Source: Eriocheir sinensis
Lineage: Eukaryota > Arthropoda > Malacostraca > Decapoda > Varunidae
NCBI RefSeq assembly: GCF_024679095.1
Contig: NW_026111228.1
Span: forward strand, 434,001-498,000
Direction of reading: 5' to 3'
DNA: 64,000 nt
Part shown: positions 42,300 to 58,799 of the stretch, one piece after another
Position numbering within the stretch: position 1 is the stretch's first letter
Layout of the letters: the number at the start of each line of letters is the position of its first letter
Position numbers and translations under genes: made by a program
The notes under the pieces: generated by a model
What the model saw: the letters and a program-made list of their open reading frames with translations, nothing else
The model's database searches: none
Told to the model about the DNA's origin: nothing

Positions 42300-42630
42300 T
42301 TATACATAGAATAATGTAAAATCGTATCAAAATAAGTACACAGAATATCAATAAAATAATTCAAATTTGTATGAAAATAAAGATGCAAAATACCCATAAG
42401 ATAAAGCATATTTTTTTTAAAAAATACATATATAAAAATACACATAGAATAATTAAATTTGTATTAAAATTAATATACAAAATGCACACATAAAATAAGG
42501 TAAATTTGTATTGAAAAAAAAAACGCAAAATACAAATAAAACAGTGTAAATTTGTTTCAAAATATATATACGAATACACATAAAATAACGTAGATTTCTA
42601 TAGAAATATATATACAAAATATATATTATA
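42300..42630 (-). repeat. Inverted satellite block
   Basis: About 7 inverted monomers matching 2014-2300. The right edge is a TA-rich perfect palindrome. Confidence 0.85.

Positions 42631-42644
<14 letters not shown>
42616..42644. repeat. Perfect inverted repeat at orientation switch
   Basis: AAAATATATAT (42616-42626) and ATATATATTTT (42634-42644) are exact inverted copies with seven bases between. Confidence 0.88.
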
Positions 42645-43617
<973 letters not shown>

Positions 43618-45795
43618 ATACATAAAATAATGTAGATTTGTATGAAATGAAAACAAATACATTTTATATAAAATATATATACAAAATACACATAGAATAA
43701 TGTAAAATCATATTAAAATAAATACACAGAATATCAATAAAATAATGTAAATTTGTATGAAAATAAAGATGCAAAATTCATAAAATAAAGCATATTTTTA
43801 TAAAATACATACAAAATACACATAGATTAATCAAATTTGTATTAAAATTAATATACAAAATGCACATACAATAAGGTAAATTTGTATTGAAAAAATATGC
43901 AAAATACACATAAAACAATGTAAATTTGTTTCAAAATATATATACGAATACACATAAAATAACGCAGATTTCTATAGAAATATATATACAAAATACACTT
44001 GAAATAATGTAAATACGTATAAAAATATATATACAAAATACACATTAAATAATGTTAATTCGTGTCAAAATAAATAAACAAAATATCATGAAAAGAATGT
44101 GTATTTTTATGAAAATAGATATACAAAATACACATAAAATAACCTAAATTTGTATAAAACTATAAACAAAAATACACAAAAATAATTTAAACTTACAAAT
44201 ATACAAAAAACATATAAAAATAGGTAAATTTGTATTGAAATACATATACAAAATACACATAAAATAATGTAAATTTGAATGAAAATATATAAACATATAG
44301 ACTTAAAATAACGTAAATTTGTATCAAATATATATACAAAAAACACATTAAATAATGTAAATATGTATAAAAAAATATATACAAAACACAAATAAAATAA
44401 TGTAAAATCGTATCAAAATAAATACAGAAAATATTAATAAAATAATGTAAATTTGTATGAAAACTAAAATGCAAAATAACCATAAAATAACGCATTTTTT
44501 ATAAAAATATATATACGAAAAAACATAAAATATTTGATTTTGTATTAAAATAAATAGATATACAAAATACACATAAAATAAGTTAAATTAAATGAAAAAT
44601 ATATACAAAATACACATAGAATAATGTAAAATCGTATCAAAATAAATACACAGAGTATCAATAAAATAATGTAATTTTGTGTGAAAATAAAGATGCAAAA
44701 TACCTATAAAATAAAGCATATTTTTTTAAAAATACATATACAAAAATACACATAGAATAATTAAATTTGTAACAAAATTAATATACAAAATGCATGTACA
44801 ATAAGGTAAATTTGTATTGAAAAAATATACAAAATGCGCATTAAAGCGTAAATTTGTTTAAAAATCTATATACGAATACACATAAAAAAACGTACATTTC
44901 TATACAAAATACACATGAATTGATGTAAATACGTATAAAAATATATATATACAAAATACACATTAAATAATTTATATTCTCGTCAAAATAAATAAACAAA
45001 ATATCAATAAAAGAATGTATTTGTATGAAAATAAATATACAAAATACTCATAAAATAACCTAAGTTTGTATAAAACTATATACAAAAATACACAAAAATA
45101 ATTTAAATTTGTATGAAAATAAATATTCAAAATACACATAAAATTAGGTAAATTTGTATTGAAATACATATACAAAATACACATAAAATAATGGAAATTT
45201 GAATGAAAATATATAAACATATACACTTAAAATAACATAACTTTTTATCAAATATATATACAAAATACTAATTAAATAATGTATGTATAAAAATATATAC
45301 AAAACACAAATAGAATAATGTAAAATCGTATCAAAATAAATACACAGAATATTAATTAAATAATGTAGATTTGTATGAAAATAAAGATGCAAAATAGCCA
45401 TAAAATAACGCATTTTTTATAAAAATATATATACCAAAATACACATAAAATATTAAAATTTGTATTAAAATAAATATAAAAAATGCACATACTGTAAGGT
45501 AAATTTGTATTGAAATAGATATGCGAAATACATATAAAACAATGTAAATTTCTTTCAAAATATATATACGAATACACATAACATAACGTTGATTTCTATA
45601 AAAATATATACAAAATACACATAAAATGAAGTAAATACCTATTAAAAAATGAATACAAAATACACATAAAAATCGTATCAAAATAAATAAACAAAATACC
45701 AGTAAAAGAATGTGTATTTGTATAAATATAAATATACAAAATACACATAAAATATCGTAAATTTGTATAAAACTATATACAAAAATACAAAGAAG
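43618..45795 (-). repeat. Inverted satellite block
   Basis: About 48 inverted monomers. 43620-44480 matches 13963-14840 (offset about 29.65 kb), and 44080-44580 also matches 17380-17860. Confidence 0.86.
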
Positions 45796-46744
45796 AAATG
45801 CACATTCTTTTATTGGTATTTTGTTTATTTATTTTGTTTCGAATTTATATTATTTTATGTATTTTGTTTACATTTTTATACGAATTAACCTAATTTTAAG
45901 TGTATATAGTATATATATTTTATAGAAATCTACGTTATTTTATGTGTATTCGTATATATATTTTGAAACAAATTTACAATTTTTTATATGTATTTTTGCA
46001 TATCTCTTTCAACAGAAGTTTACCTTATTGTATGTGCATTTTGTATATTTATTTCAATACAAATTTAAATATTTTATATGTATTTTGGTATATATATTTC
46101 TATAAAAAATGCGCTATTTGATGGGAATTTTGCATCTTTATTTTCATACAAATTTACATTATTTTATTAATATTCGGTGTATTTATTTTGATACGATTTT
46201 ACATTATTCTATTTGTTTTTTGTATATATTTTTTTTATACATATTTACATTATTTAATGTGTATCTTGCATATATATTACATACAAATTTATTATCTATT
46301 ATTTATTTTCATACAAATACACATTCTTTTCATGATATTTTGTTTATTTATTTTGTCACGAATTTACATTACTTAATATGTATTTTATATATATATTTTT
46401 ATACGTATTTACATAATTTCATGTGTATTTTGTATATATATTTCTATAGAAATCTACGTTATTTTATGTGTATTCGTATATATATTTTGAAACAAATCTA
46501 CACTGTTTTATTTGTATTTTGCGTTTTTTTTCAATACAAATTTACCTTATTGTATGTGTGCATTTTGTATATTAATTTTAATACAAATTTAATCATTCTA
46601 TGTGCATTTTTGTATATGTATTTAAAAAAAAAAAATGCTTTATCTTATGGGTATTTTGCATCTCTATTTTCATACAAATTTAAATTATTTTATTGATATT
46701 CTGTGTACCTATTTTGATGCGATTTTATATTCTTCTATGTATAA
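45796..46744 (+). repeat. + satellite block
   Basis: About 21 monomers. 45910-46400 resembles 47630-48070, including the TTATCTATTATTTATTTTC fusion near 46290. 46440-46744 is the + arm of the recurrent junction unit. Confidence 0.85.
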
Positions 46745-47424
<680 letters not shown>

Positions 47425-48881
47425 AATGTATTTTTATAAAAAATATGCTTTATTTTATGGGTATTTTGCTTTTTTATTTTCATGCAAATTTACATTATTT
47501 TATTTATATTCTGTTTATTTCTTTTTGAAACAATTTTACATTATTCTATGTGTATTTTGTATATCTATTTTTATACGTATTTACTTAATTTATGTGTATT
47601 TTGTATATGTATTTTTATAGAAATCTACGTTATTTTATGTGTATTCGTATATATTTTGAAACAAATTTACATTGTTTTATATGTATTTTTGCATACTATA
47701 TCTTTCAATAGAAGTTTACCTTATTGTATGTGCATTTTGTATATTTACTTCAATACAAATTTAAATATTTTATGTGTATTTTGGTATATATATTTTGATA
47801 AGAAATGCGCTATTTGATGGGAATTTTGCATCTTTATTTTCATACAAATTTACATTATATTATTAATATTCGGTGTATTTATTTTGATACGATTTCACAT
47901 TATTCTATTTGTTTTTTGTATATATATATTTTTTATACATATTTACATTATTTAATGTGTATCTTGCATATATATTTCATACAAATTTATTATCTATTAT
48001 TTATTTTCATACAAATACACATTTTTTTCATGATATTTTGTTTATTTATTTTGACACGAGTTTAATTAGATATGTATTTTGTATATATATTTTTATACGT
48101 ATTTACATAATTTCATGTGTATTTTGTATATATATTTCTATAGAAATCTACGTTATTTTATGTGTATTCGTATATAATTTTGAAACAAATTTACTTTGTT
48201 TTATATGTATTTTTGAATATCTCTTTCAATACATATTTACCTTACTGTATATGCATTTTGTATATTTATTTCAATACAAATTTGAATATTTTATGTGTAT
48301 TTTGGTATATATATTTTTATAAAAATGCGCTATTTTATGGGAATTTTGCATCTTTCTTTTCATACAAATTTACATTATTTTATTGATATTCTGTGTATTT
48401 ATATTGATAGGATTTTACATTATTCTATTTCTTTTTTGTTTATATTTTTTTATACACATTTACATTATTTAATGTGTTTCTTGCATATATATTTTATACA
48501 AATTTACGTTATTTTAGGTGTATTTGTTTATATATTTTCATTCAAATCTACATTATTCTATGTGTATTTTGTATATGTATTTCAATACAAATTTACCTAA
48601 TTTTATGTGTATTTTGTATATCTCTTTTCATACAAATTTTAAATATTTTTGTGTATTTTTGTAAATAATTTTATACAAATTTAGGTTATTTTATGTACGC
48701 ATTTACTTTATTTAATGTGTGTTTTGTATATATATTTTTATGCAAATTTACTTTATTTTATGTGCATTTTTGTACATATATTTTTTTAGAAATTTGCGTT
48801 ATTTTATGTGTATTTGTATATGTTATCTCATACAAATTTACATTATTTTACTGCTATTTTGTTTATTTATTTTGATACGAA
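47425..48881 (+). repeat. + satellite block
   Basis: About 32 monomers. 47770-48320 is another copy of the segment at 36040-36590. 48660-48881 matches 55390-55600 and 56110-56259. Confidence 0.86.
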
Positions 48882-51860
48882 TGAAAATAGATATACAAAA
48901 TATACATAAAATAAACTAAATTTGTATTAAAATATATATACAAAATACATAAAATAATGTAAATTTGTATCAAAATATTTTAACAGATGCGCATAAAATA
49001 ACGTAAATTTGTTTTAAAATATACAAAATACACATTAAATAATGTATATATGTATAAAAAATAAATATACAAAACTCAAATAGAATTATGTAAAATCGTA
49101 TCAAAATAAATACGCTGAATATTAATAAAACAATGTAAATTTGTATGAAAATAAAGATGCAAAATACCCATTAAATAACGCATTTTTTTTTATAAAAATA
49201 TATATACATAAATACACATGAAAAAATTAATTTGTATTAAAATAAATATACAAAATACACATACAATAAAGTAAATCTGTATTGAAATAGATATGCAAAA
49301 TACATATAAAACAATGTAAATTTGTTTCAAAATATATACGAATACACATAAATAACGTAGATTTGTATAAAATATATACAAAATACACATAAAATGAAAT
49401 AAATACTTATAAGAAAATGTATACAAAATACATATAAAATAAAGTAAATTCGTATCAAAATAAATAAACAAAATACCAATAAAAGAATGTGTATTTGTAT
49501 AAATATAAATATACAAAATACATAAAATAACGTAAATTTTATAAAACTATATACAAAAATACACAGAAGTTATTAAATTCGTATGAAAATAGATATACAA
49601 AATACAGATAAAATAAGCTAAATTTGAATTGAAATGTATATAGAAAATACATAAAATAATGTAAATTTGTATTAAAATATTAATAAAAATACATATAATA
49701 ACGTAAATTTGTTTAAAAATATATAAACAAAATACACATTAAGTAATGTAAATACGTATAAAAAATATGTACAAAATACACATATAATCATGTAATTCGT
49801 GTCAAACTAAATAAACAAAATATCAATAAAATAATGTAAATTTGTATGAGAAAACATATACAAACACATATAAAATAACGCTAATTTCCATAAAAATATA
49901 TGTCCAAAAATGAACGTAAAATAAAGTAACTTTGTATAAAAATATATATACAAAACACACATTAAATAATGTAAATCCGTACATAAAATAACCCAAATTT
50001 GTATAAAACTATACTCAAAAATACACAAAAATAATTTAAATTTGTATGAAAAGAAATATACAAAATACACATAAAATTAGGTTAATTTGTATTGAAATAC
50101 ATATACAAAATTCATATAAAATAATGTAAATTTGAAAGAAAATATATAAACAAATACACATATAATAACGTTAATTTGTATGAAATATATAAAAATACAT
50201 ATTAAATAATGTAAATATGTATAAAAAAAATATATACAAAACACAAATAGAATAATATAAAATCGTATCAAAATATATACACAGAATATTAATAAAATAA
50301 TGTAAATTTGTATGAAAATTAAGATGCAAAATACCTATAAAATAACGCATTTTTTATAAAAATATTGATACCAAAATACACATAAAATATTTGAATTTGT
50401 ATTAAAATAAATATACAAAATGCACATACAATAAGGTAAATTTGTATTGAAATAGATATGCAAAATACATATAAAATAATGTAAATTTGTTTCAAAATAT
50501 CTATACGAATACACATAAAATATCGTAGATTTCTATAAAAATCCATATACAAAATACACATAATATTAAGTAAATACGTATAAAAAAATGTATACAAAAT
50601 ACACATCAAATAATGTAAATTCGTATAAATGTAGATAAACAATATACAAATAAAAGAATGTGTATTTGTATAAATATAAATATACAAAATGCACATAAAA
50701 TAACGTAAATTTATATAAAACTATATACATAAAATAACGCAAATTTCTATAAAAATATATGTACAAAAATGAACATAAAATAAATTTGCATAAAAATATA
50801 TATTCAAAACACACTTTAGATAATGTAAATGAGTATAAAAATATATATACAAAATACCTATGAAATAATCTAAATTCGTATCGAATTAAATTAAGAAAAT
50901 ATCAATAAAATAATGTAATTTTGGATGAAAATATATATACAAAATACACATAAAATAACCTAAATACAAATACAAATATACACATAAAATAATTTGAAAT
51001 TGAATGAAATAAATATACCAAATAAACATAAAATAAGGTAAATTTGTAATGAAATATATGAAAAAATACACATAAAATAATATAAATTTGTATGAAAATA
51101 TATATACAAATACACAATAAATAACATGAATTTGTATAAAATTTGTGTCAAAATATATACTTATACACACAATAAAATAACGTAATTTTTTTATGAAAAT
51201 GTATATACAAAATACACATAAAATAATTTCAATACGTAGAAAAATATATATACAAAAAACACAAAATAATGTAAATTTCTATGAAAATATATAAACAAAT
51301 GCACATAAAATAATGTAAATTTGGATAAAATATATATACAAAATGAACATTAAATAATGTAGATATGTATAAAAAAATATACAAAATACACATAGAATAA
51401 TGTTAAATCGTATCAAAATAAATAAAGAGAATACCAATAAAATAATGTAAATTTGTATGAAAATAAAGATGCAAAATATCCATATAATAACGCATTTTTG
51501 CATAAAAATATATATACAAAAATACATATAAAATAGATAAATTTGTATGAAAATAAATATACAAAATGCACGTACAATAAAGTAAATTTGTATTGAAATA
51601 GATATGCAAAATACACATCAAAAATGTAAATTTGTATCAAAATATATATACGAATACTCATAAAATAGAGTAAATTTCTATGAAAATATACATACAAAAT
51701 AGATATACAAAATACACATATAACTAGTTAAATTTGTATTTAAATACATGTACAAAAAACACATAAAATAATGTAGATTTGTATGAAATGAAAACAAATA
51801 CATTTTATATAAAATATATATACAAAATACACATAGAATAATGTCAATTCGTATCAAAAT
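48882..51860 (-). repeat. Long inverted satellite block
   Basis: About 66 inverted monomers. 49060-51830 is a direct copy of 11300-14040. The beginning (48882-49560) matches 56260-56960, both joined to + sequence at the same GATACGAAT/GATACAAAT-GAAAATAG seam. Confidence 0.87.
49060..51830 (-). repeat. Direct copy of the 11300-14040 segment
   Basis: Offsets of 37750-37793 at four checkpoints (11501/49260, 11991/49741, 12231/49981, 13871/51664). It shares rare features such as the fusion ACATAAAATAACC after TAAATNCGT near 12231 and 49981. Confidence 0.86.
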
Positions 51861-52187
51861 GAATGTGTATTTTGTATATATATTTCTATAGAAATCTACG
51901 TTATTTTATGTGTATTCGTATATATATTTTGAAACAAATTTACACTGTTTTATTTGTATTTTGCGTTTTTTTTCAATACAAATTTACCTTACTGTATCTG
52001 TGCATTTTGTATATTAATTTTAATACAAATTTTATTATTCTATGTGTATTTTTGTATATGTATTTTTAAAAAAATATATGCTCTATCTTATGGGTATTTT
52101 GCATCTTTATTTTCATACAAATTTAAATTATTTTATTGATATTCTGTGTACTTATTTTGATACGATTTTACATTATTCTATGTATAA
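51861..52187 (+). repeat. + satellite block
   Basis: About 7 monomers, the + arm of a recurrent junction unit. Matches 46430-46744 directly and 2014-2300 inverted. Confidence 0.86.
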
Positions 52188-53609
52188 CAAAAATAAATAC
52201 AGAATACACAAAAATAGATATGCAAAATACATATAAACAATGTAAATTTGTTTCAAAATATATATACGTATACACATGAAATAAGGTAGATTTCTATAAA
52301 AAATATATATACAAAATACACATAAAATTAAGTAAATACGTATAAAAAAATTAGTATCAAAATAAATAAACAAAATACCAATAAAAGAATGTGTATTTGT
52401 ATAAATATATATATACAAAATACACATTAAATAATATAAATTTGTTTAAAACTATACAAAATACACATGAAATGATGTAAATACGTATAAAAATATATAC
52501 ACAAAATACACATTAAATAATGTAAATTCGCGTCAAAATAAATAAACAAAATATCAGTAAAAGAATGTGTATTTGTATGAAAATATATATACAAAATACA
52601 CATAAAATAACCTAAATTTGTATCAGACTATATACAGAAATACACAAAAATATTTTAAATTTGTATGAAAATAAATATACAAAATACACATAAAATTAGG
52701 TAAATTTGTATTGAAATACATACACAAAATAACCATAAAATAATGTAAATTTGAATGAAAATACATAAACAAATACACTTAAAATAACGTAAATTTGTAT
52801 AAATAAATATGTACAAAACACAAATAGAATAATGTAAAATCGTATCAAAATAAATACACAGAATATTAATAAAATAATGTAAATTTGTATGAAAAATAAA
52901 GAAGCAAAATACCCATAAAATAACGCATTTTTTTTATTTATAAAAATATATATACCAAAATACACATCAAAATATTAAATTTGTATTAAAATAAATATAC
53001 AAAAAACACATACAATAAGGTAAATTTATATTGAAATAGATATGCAAAATACATATAAAACAATGTAAATTTGTTTCAAAATATATATACGAATACACAT
53101 AAAATAACGTAGATATCTATAAAAATATATACAAAATACACAAAATGAAGTAAATACGTATAAAAAAATGTATACAAAATACACATAAAATAATGTAAAT
53201 TCGTATCAAAATAAATAAACAAAATACCAATAAAAGAATATGTATTTGTATGAATATAAATATACAAAATACACATAAAATAACGTAAATTTATATAAAA
53301 CTATATACAAAAATACACAGAAGTAATTAAGTTTGTATGAAAATATATACAAAATACACACGAAATAAGCTAAATTTGAATTGAAATATATATACAAAAT
53401 ACATGAAATAAAGTAAATTTGTATCAAAATATTTATACAAATACACATATAATAACGTAAATTTGTATGAAAATATATAAACAAAATACACATTAAATAA
53501 TGTAAATACGTATAAAAAAATATGTACAAAATACATATATAATCATGTAATTCGTATCAAAATAATTAAACAAAATACCAATAAAATAATATAAATTTGT
53601 ATGAGTAAA
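52188..53609 (-). repeat. Inverted satellite block
   Basis: About 31 inverted monomers. The start matches 46745-47400 without the TA expansion. 52930-53540 is the inverse of 40900-41500. Confidence 0.86.
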
Positions 53610-53881
53610 CGTGTATGTTGCATATTTTTTCAATATAAATTTACCTTATTATAAACGCATTTTGTATATTAATTTTAATACAAATTTAATTATTCGATGT
53701 GTATTTTTGTATCTGTATTTTTATAAACATATACTTTATTTTTTGGGTATTTTGCATCTTTATTTTCATACAAATTTACATTATTTTATTGATATTCTGC
53801 TCATTCATTTTGATACGAATTGACATTATTCTATGTGTATTTTGTATATATTTTTCATACAAATTTACGTTATTTTATGTT
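53515..53881. repeat. Tandem duplication, copy 1 (367 bp)
   Basis: Offset 367 to the next copy, about eight monomers. It contains a - to + switch at GAGTAAACGTGTATGTTGCA. Confidence 0.86.
53610..53881 (+). repeat. + satellite block
   Basis: About 6 monomers; first of two tandem copies. Confidence 0.85.
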
Positions 53882-53976
53882 TAAAAATATGTACAAAATA
53901 CACATATAATCATATAATTCGTAACAAAATAAATAAACAAAATACCAATAAAATAATATAAATTTGTATGAGTAAA
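53882..53976 (-). repeat. Short inverted satellite block (about 95 bp)
   Basis: Two inverted monomers at the head of the second 367 bp tandem copy. Confidence 0.85.
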
Positions 53977-54248
53977 CGTGTATGTTGCATATTTTTTCAA
54001 TACAAATTTACCTTATTATATACGCATTTTGTATATTAATTTTAATACAAATTTAATTATTCGATGTATATTTTTGTATCTGTATTTTTATAAACATATG
54101 CTTTATTTTTTGGGTATTTTGCATCTCTATTTTCATACAAATTTACATTATTTTATTGATATTCTGTTCATTCATTTTGATACGAATTGACATTATTCTA
54201 TGTGTATTTTGTATATATTTTTCATACAAATTTACGTTATTTTATGTG
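53882..54248. repeat. Tandem duplication, copy 2 (367 bp)
   Basis: Near-identical second copy including the same internal switch. It continues into the + block, while copy 1 is cut at ATGTTTAAAAATATG. Confidence 0.86.
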
Positions 54249-56259
54249 TATTTGTTTATATATTTTGACACAAATTTACAATATTTTATGGGTATTTTGT
54301 ATATACATTTCAAAAGAAATTTACCTAGTTTTATGTGTATTTTGTATATCTATTTTCATACAAACTCAAATTATTTCTATGTATTTTTGTATATATTTTA
54401 ATACAAATTTTAGTTATGATATGTGTATTTTGTAAATCTATTTTCATTCAAATATATATTATTTTATTGGTGTTTTGTTGATTTATATTGATACGAATTT
54501 ACATTATTTTATATGTACTTTGTATATATATTTTTATACGCTTTTACATTATTTAATATTTATTTTGAATATATATTTTTATACAAATTCATGGTATTTT
54601 ATGTGTATTTGTATATATATTTTTATATAAATTTACATTATTTTATGTGTATTTTGTACATATATTTTTTTTACAAATCTACCTTATTTTATGTTTATTT
54701 TGTATGTGTATTTTGTATATTTATTATTATCGAAATACTCATTCTTTTATTGGTATTTTATTTATTTATTTTAATTCGAATTTACATTATTTTATGTGTA
54801 TTTTGTATACATTTTTTTATACGTATTTACTTAATTTTAAGTGTATTTTGTATATACATTTTTATAGAAATCTACGTTTTTTTATTTGTATTCGTATATA
54901 TATTTTGAAACAAATTTACATTGTTTTATATGTATTTTTGAATATCTCTTTCAATACAAATTTACCTTATTGTATGTGCATTTTGTGTATTTATTTCAAT
55001 ACAAAATTAAATATTTTATGTGTATTTTGGTAAATATATTTTTATAAAAAATGCGATAATTTTTGGGAATTTTGCGTCTTTATTTTCATACAAATTTACA
55101 TTATTTTATTGATATTATGTGTATTTATTTTGATACGATTTTACATTATTCTATTTGTTTTTTGTATATATATTTTTTATACACATTTACATTATTTAAT
55201 GTGTATCTTGCATATATATTTTATACAAATTTACGTTATTTTAAGTGTATTTGTTTATATATTTTCATTCAAATTTACATTATTTGATGTGTATTTTGTA
55301 TATGTATTTCAATACAAATTTACCTAATTTTATGTGCATTTTGTATATTTCTTTTCAAACAAATTTAAATTATTTTTGTGTATTATTGTATATAGTTTTA
55401 TACAAATTTAGGTTATTTTATGTACGCATTTACATTATTTAGTGTTTGTTTTGTATATATATTTTTTTGCAAATTTACTTTATTTTATGTGCATTTTTGT
55501 ACATATATTTTTATAGAAAATTGCGTTATTTGTATATGTTTTCTCATACAAATTTACATTATTTTATTGCTATTTTGTTTATTTATTTTGATACGAATTA
55601 CATGATTATATGTGTATTTTGTACATATTTTTTATACGTATTTACATTACTTAATGTGTATTTTGTTTATATATTTTTAAACAAATCTACGTTATTATAT
55701 GTATTTGTATAAATATTTTGATACAGATTTAAATTATTTTATGTATTTTGTATGTACATTTCAATTCAAATTTAGCTTTTTTTAGCTGTATTTTGTATAT
55801 ATATTTTCATACAAATTTAATTACTTCTGTGTATTTTTGTATATAGTTTTATACAAATTTACGATATTTTATGTGTATTTTGTATATTTATATTTTTACA
55901 AATACACATTCTTTTACTGGTATTTTGTTTATTTATTTTGATACGATTTTTATGTATTTTTTGTATTCATTTTTTTATACGTATTTACTTCATTTTATGT
56001 GTATTTTGTATATATTTTTATAGAAATCTACGTTATTTTATGTGTATTCGTATATATATTTTGAAACAAATTTACATTGTTTTATATGTATTTTGCATAT
56101 CTATTTCAATACAAATTTGCAAATTTACTTTATTTTATGTGCATTTTTGTACACATATTTTTTTTGAGATTTGCGTTATTTTATGTGTATTTGTATACGT
56201 TTTCTCATACAAATTTACATTATTTTATTGCTATTTTGTTTATTTATTTTGATACAAAT
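53977..56259 (+). repeat. + satellite block
   Basis: About 50 monomers. 54343-55400 matches 38041-39490 with a deletion of about 520 bp. 55540-56110 matches 36950-37540. A segment (about 56117-56259) repeats the sequence at about 55470-55590 after an abrupt fusion at ACAAATTTGCAAATTTAC. Confidence 0.86.
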
Positions 56260-57681
56260 GAAAATAGATATACAAAATATACATAAAATAAACTAAATTT
56301 GTATTGAAATATATATACAAAATACATAAAAAAATGTAAATTTGCATCAAAATATTTTAACAGATGCACATAAAAAAACGTAAATTTGTTTTAAAATATA
56401 CAAAATACACATTAAATAATGTAAATATGTGTAACAAAATATATACAAAACACAAATAGAATAATGTAAAATCGTATCAAAATAAATACACAGAATATTA
56501 ATAAAACAATGTAAATTTGTATGAAAATAAAGATGCAAAATACCCATTAAATAACGTATTTTTTATAAAAATATATATACCAAAATACACATGAAAAAAT
56601 TAATTTGTATTAAAATAATTATAAAAAATACACATTCAATAAGGTAAATCTGTATTGAAATAGATATGCAAAATACATATAAAACAATGTAAATTTGTTT
56701 TAAATATATATACGAATACATAAAATAACATAGATTTGTATAAAATATATATACAAAATACATAAAATGAAGTAAATACGTATAAGAAAATGTATACAAA
56801 ATACACATAAAATAATGTAAATTGTATCAAAATAAATAAAAAATACCAATAAAAGAATGTGTATTTGTATAAATATAAATATACAAAATACACATAAATA
56901 ACGTAAATTTGTATAAAACTATATAAAAAAAAACAGAAGTAATTAAATTCGTATGAAAATAGATATACAAAATACAGATAAAATAAGCTAAATTTGAATT
57001 GAAATGTATATACAAAATACATAAAATAATGTAGATTTGTATCAAAATATTTATAAAAATACCCATAAAATAACGCATTTTTTTATTTATAAAAATATAT
57101 ATACCAAAATACACATCAAAAAATTAAATTTGTATTAAAATAAATATACTAAAAACACATACAATAAGGTAAATTTGTATTGAAATAGATATGCAAAATA
57201 CATATAAAACAATGTAAATTTGTTTCAAAATATATATACGAATACACATAAAATAACGTAGATTTGTATAAAAATACATATACAAAATACACATAAAATG
57301 AAGTAAATACGTATAAAAAATGTATACAAAATACACATAAAATAATGTAAATTCGTATCAAAATAAATGTACAAAATACCAATAAAAGAATGTGTATTTG
57401 TATAAATATAAATATACAAAATACACATAAAATAACGTAAATTTATATAAAACTATATACAAAAATACACAGAAGTATTTTAATTTGTATGAAAATAGAT
57501 ATACAAAATAAGGTAAATTCGTTTCAAATTAAATAAACAAAATTCAGATAAAAGAACGTATATTTGTAGAAAAAATAAATATACAAAATACACATTAAAT
57601 AACGAAAATTTGTATGAAAATATATAAAAAAATAAACAAAAATAATTTCAATTTGTATGAAAATAAATATACAAAACACAC
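56260..57681 (-). repeat. Inverted satellite block
   Basis: About 31 inverted monomers. 56260-56960 matches 48882-49560, and 57350-57681 matches 3250-3573. Near 57055 two inverted segments are fused (TTTATAAAAATACCCAT). Confidence 0.86.
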
Positions 57682-57694
57682 ATGTATTTTGTAT
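57669..57694. repeat. Near-perfect inverted repeat at orientation switch
   Basis: ATACAAAACACA (57669-57680) and TGTATTTTGTAT (57683-57694) flank CA; one mismatch from the perfect junction at 3561-3586. Confidence 0.87.
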
Positions 57695-58574
57695 ATCTAT
57701 TTTCATCCAAATTTAATTACTTTTGTGTATTTTTGCATATAGTTTTATATAAATTTACGTTATTTTATTTGTATTTTGTAAATTTATATATATACAATAC
57801 ACATTCTTTTATTAGTATTTTGTTTATTTATTTTCATACGAGTTTACATTATTTTATGTGTATTTTGTATACCTTTTTTTATACGTATTTACTTCATTTT
57901 ATGTGTATTTTGTATATTTATTTTCATAGAAATCTACGTAATTTTATGTGTATTCGTATATATATTTTTTAAAAAATTTACATGGTTTTATATGTATTTT
58001 GCATATCTATTTCAATACAAATTTTCCTTATTGTATGTGCATTTTGTATATTTATTTTAATACAAATTCAAATATTTTATGTGTGTCTTGGTATAAATAT
58101 TTTTATAAAAAATGCGTTATTTTATGGGTATTTTGCATCTTAATTTTCATACAAATTTACATTATTTTATTAATATTCTGTGTATTTATTTTGATACGAT
58201 TTTATATTATTCTATTTGTGTTTTGTATATATTCTTTTATACATATTTACATTATTTAATGTGTATTTCTTATATATATTTTATACAAATTTACGTTATT
58301 TTAAGTGTATTTGTTTATATATTTTCATTCAAATTTACATTATTTTATGTGTATTTTGTAAATGTATTTCAATACAAATTTACCTAATTTTATGTGTATT
58401 TTGTATATTTATTTTCATACAAATTAAAATTATTTTTGTGTATTTTTGTATATAGTTTTATACAAATTTAGGTGATTTTATGTGTATATTGTATATCTAT
58501 TTTCATACAAATACACATTCTTTCATTGATATTTTGTTTATTTACTTTGACGCGAATTTACATTATTTAATGTG

Positions 58575-58799
<225 letters not shown>

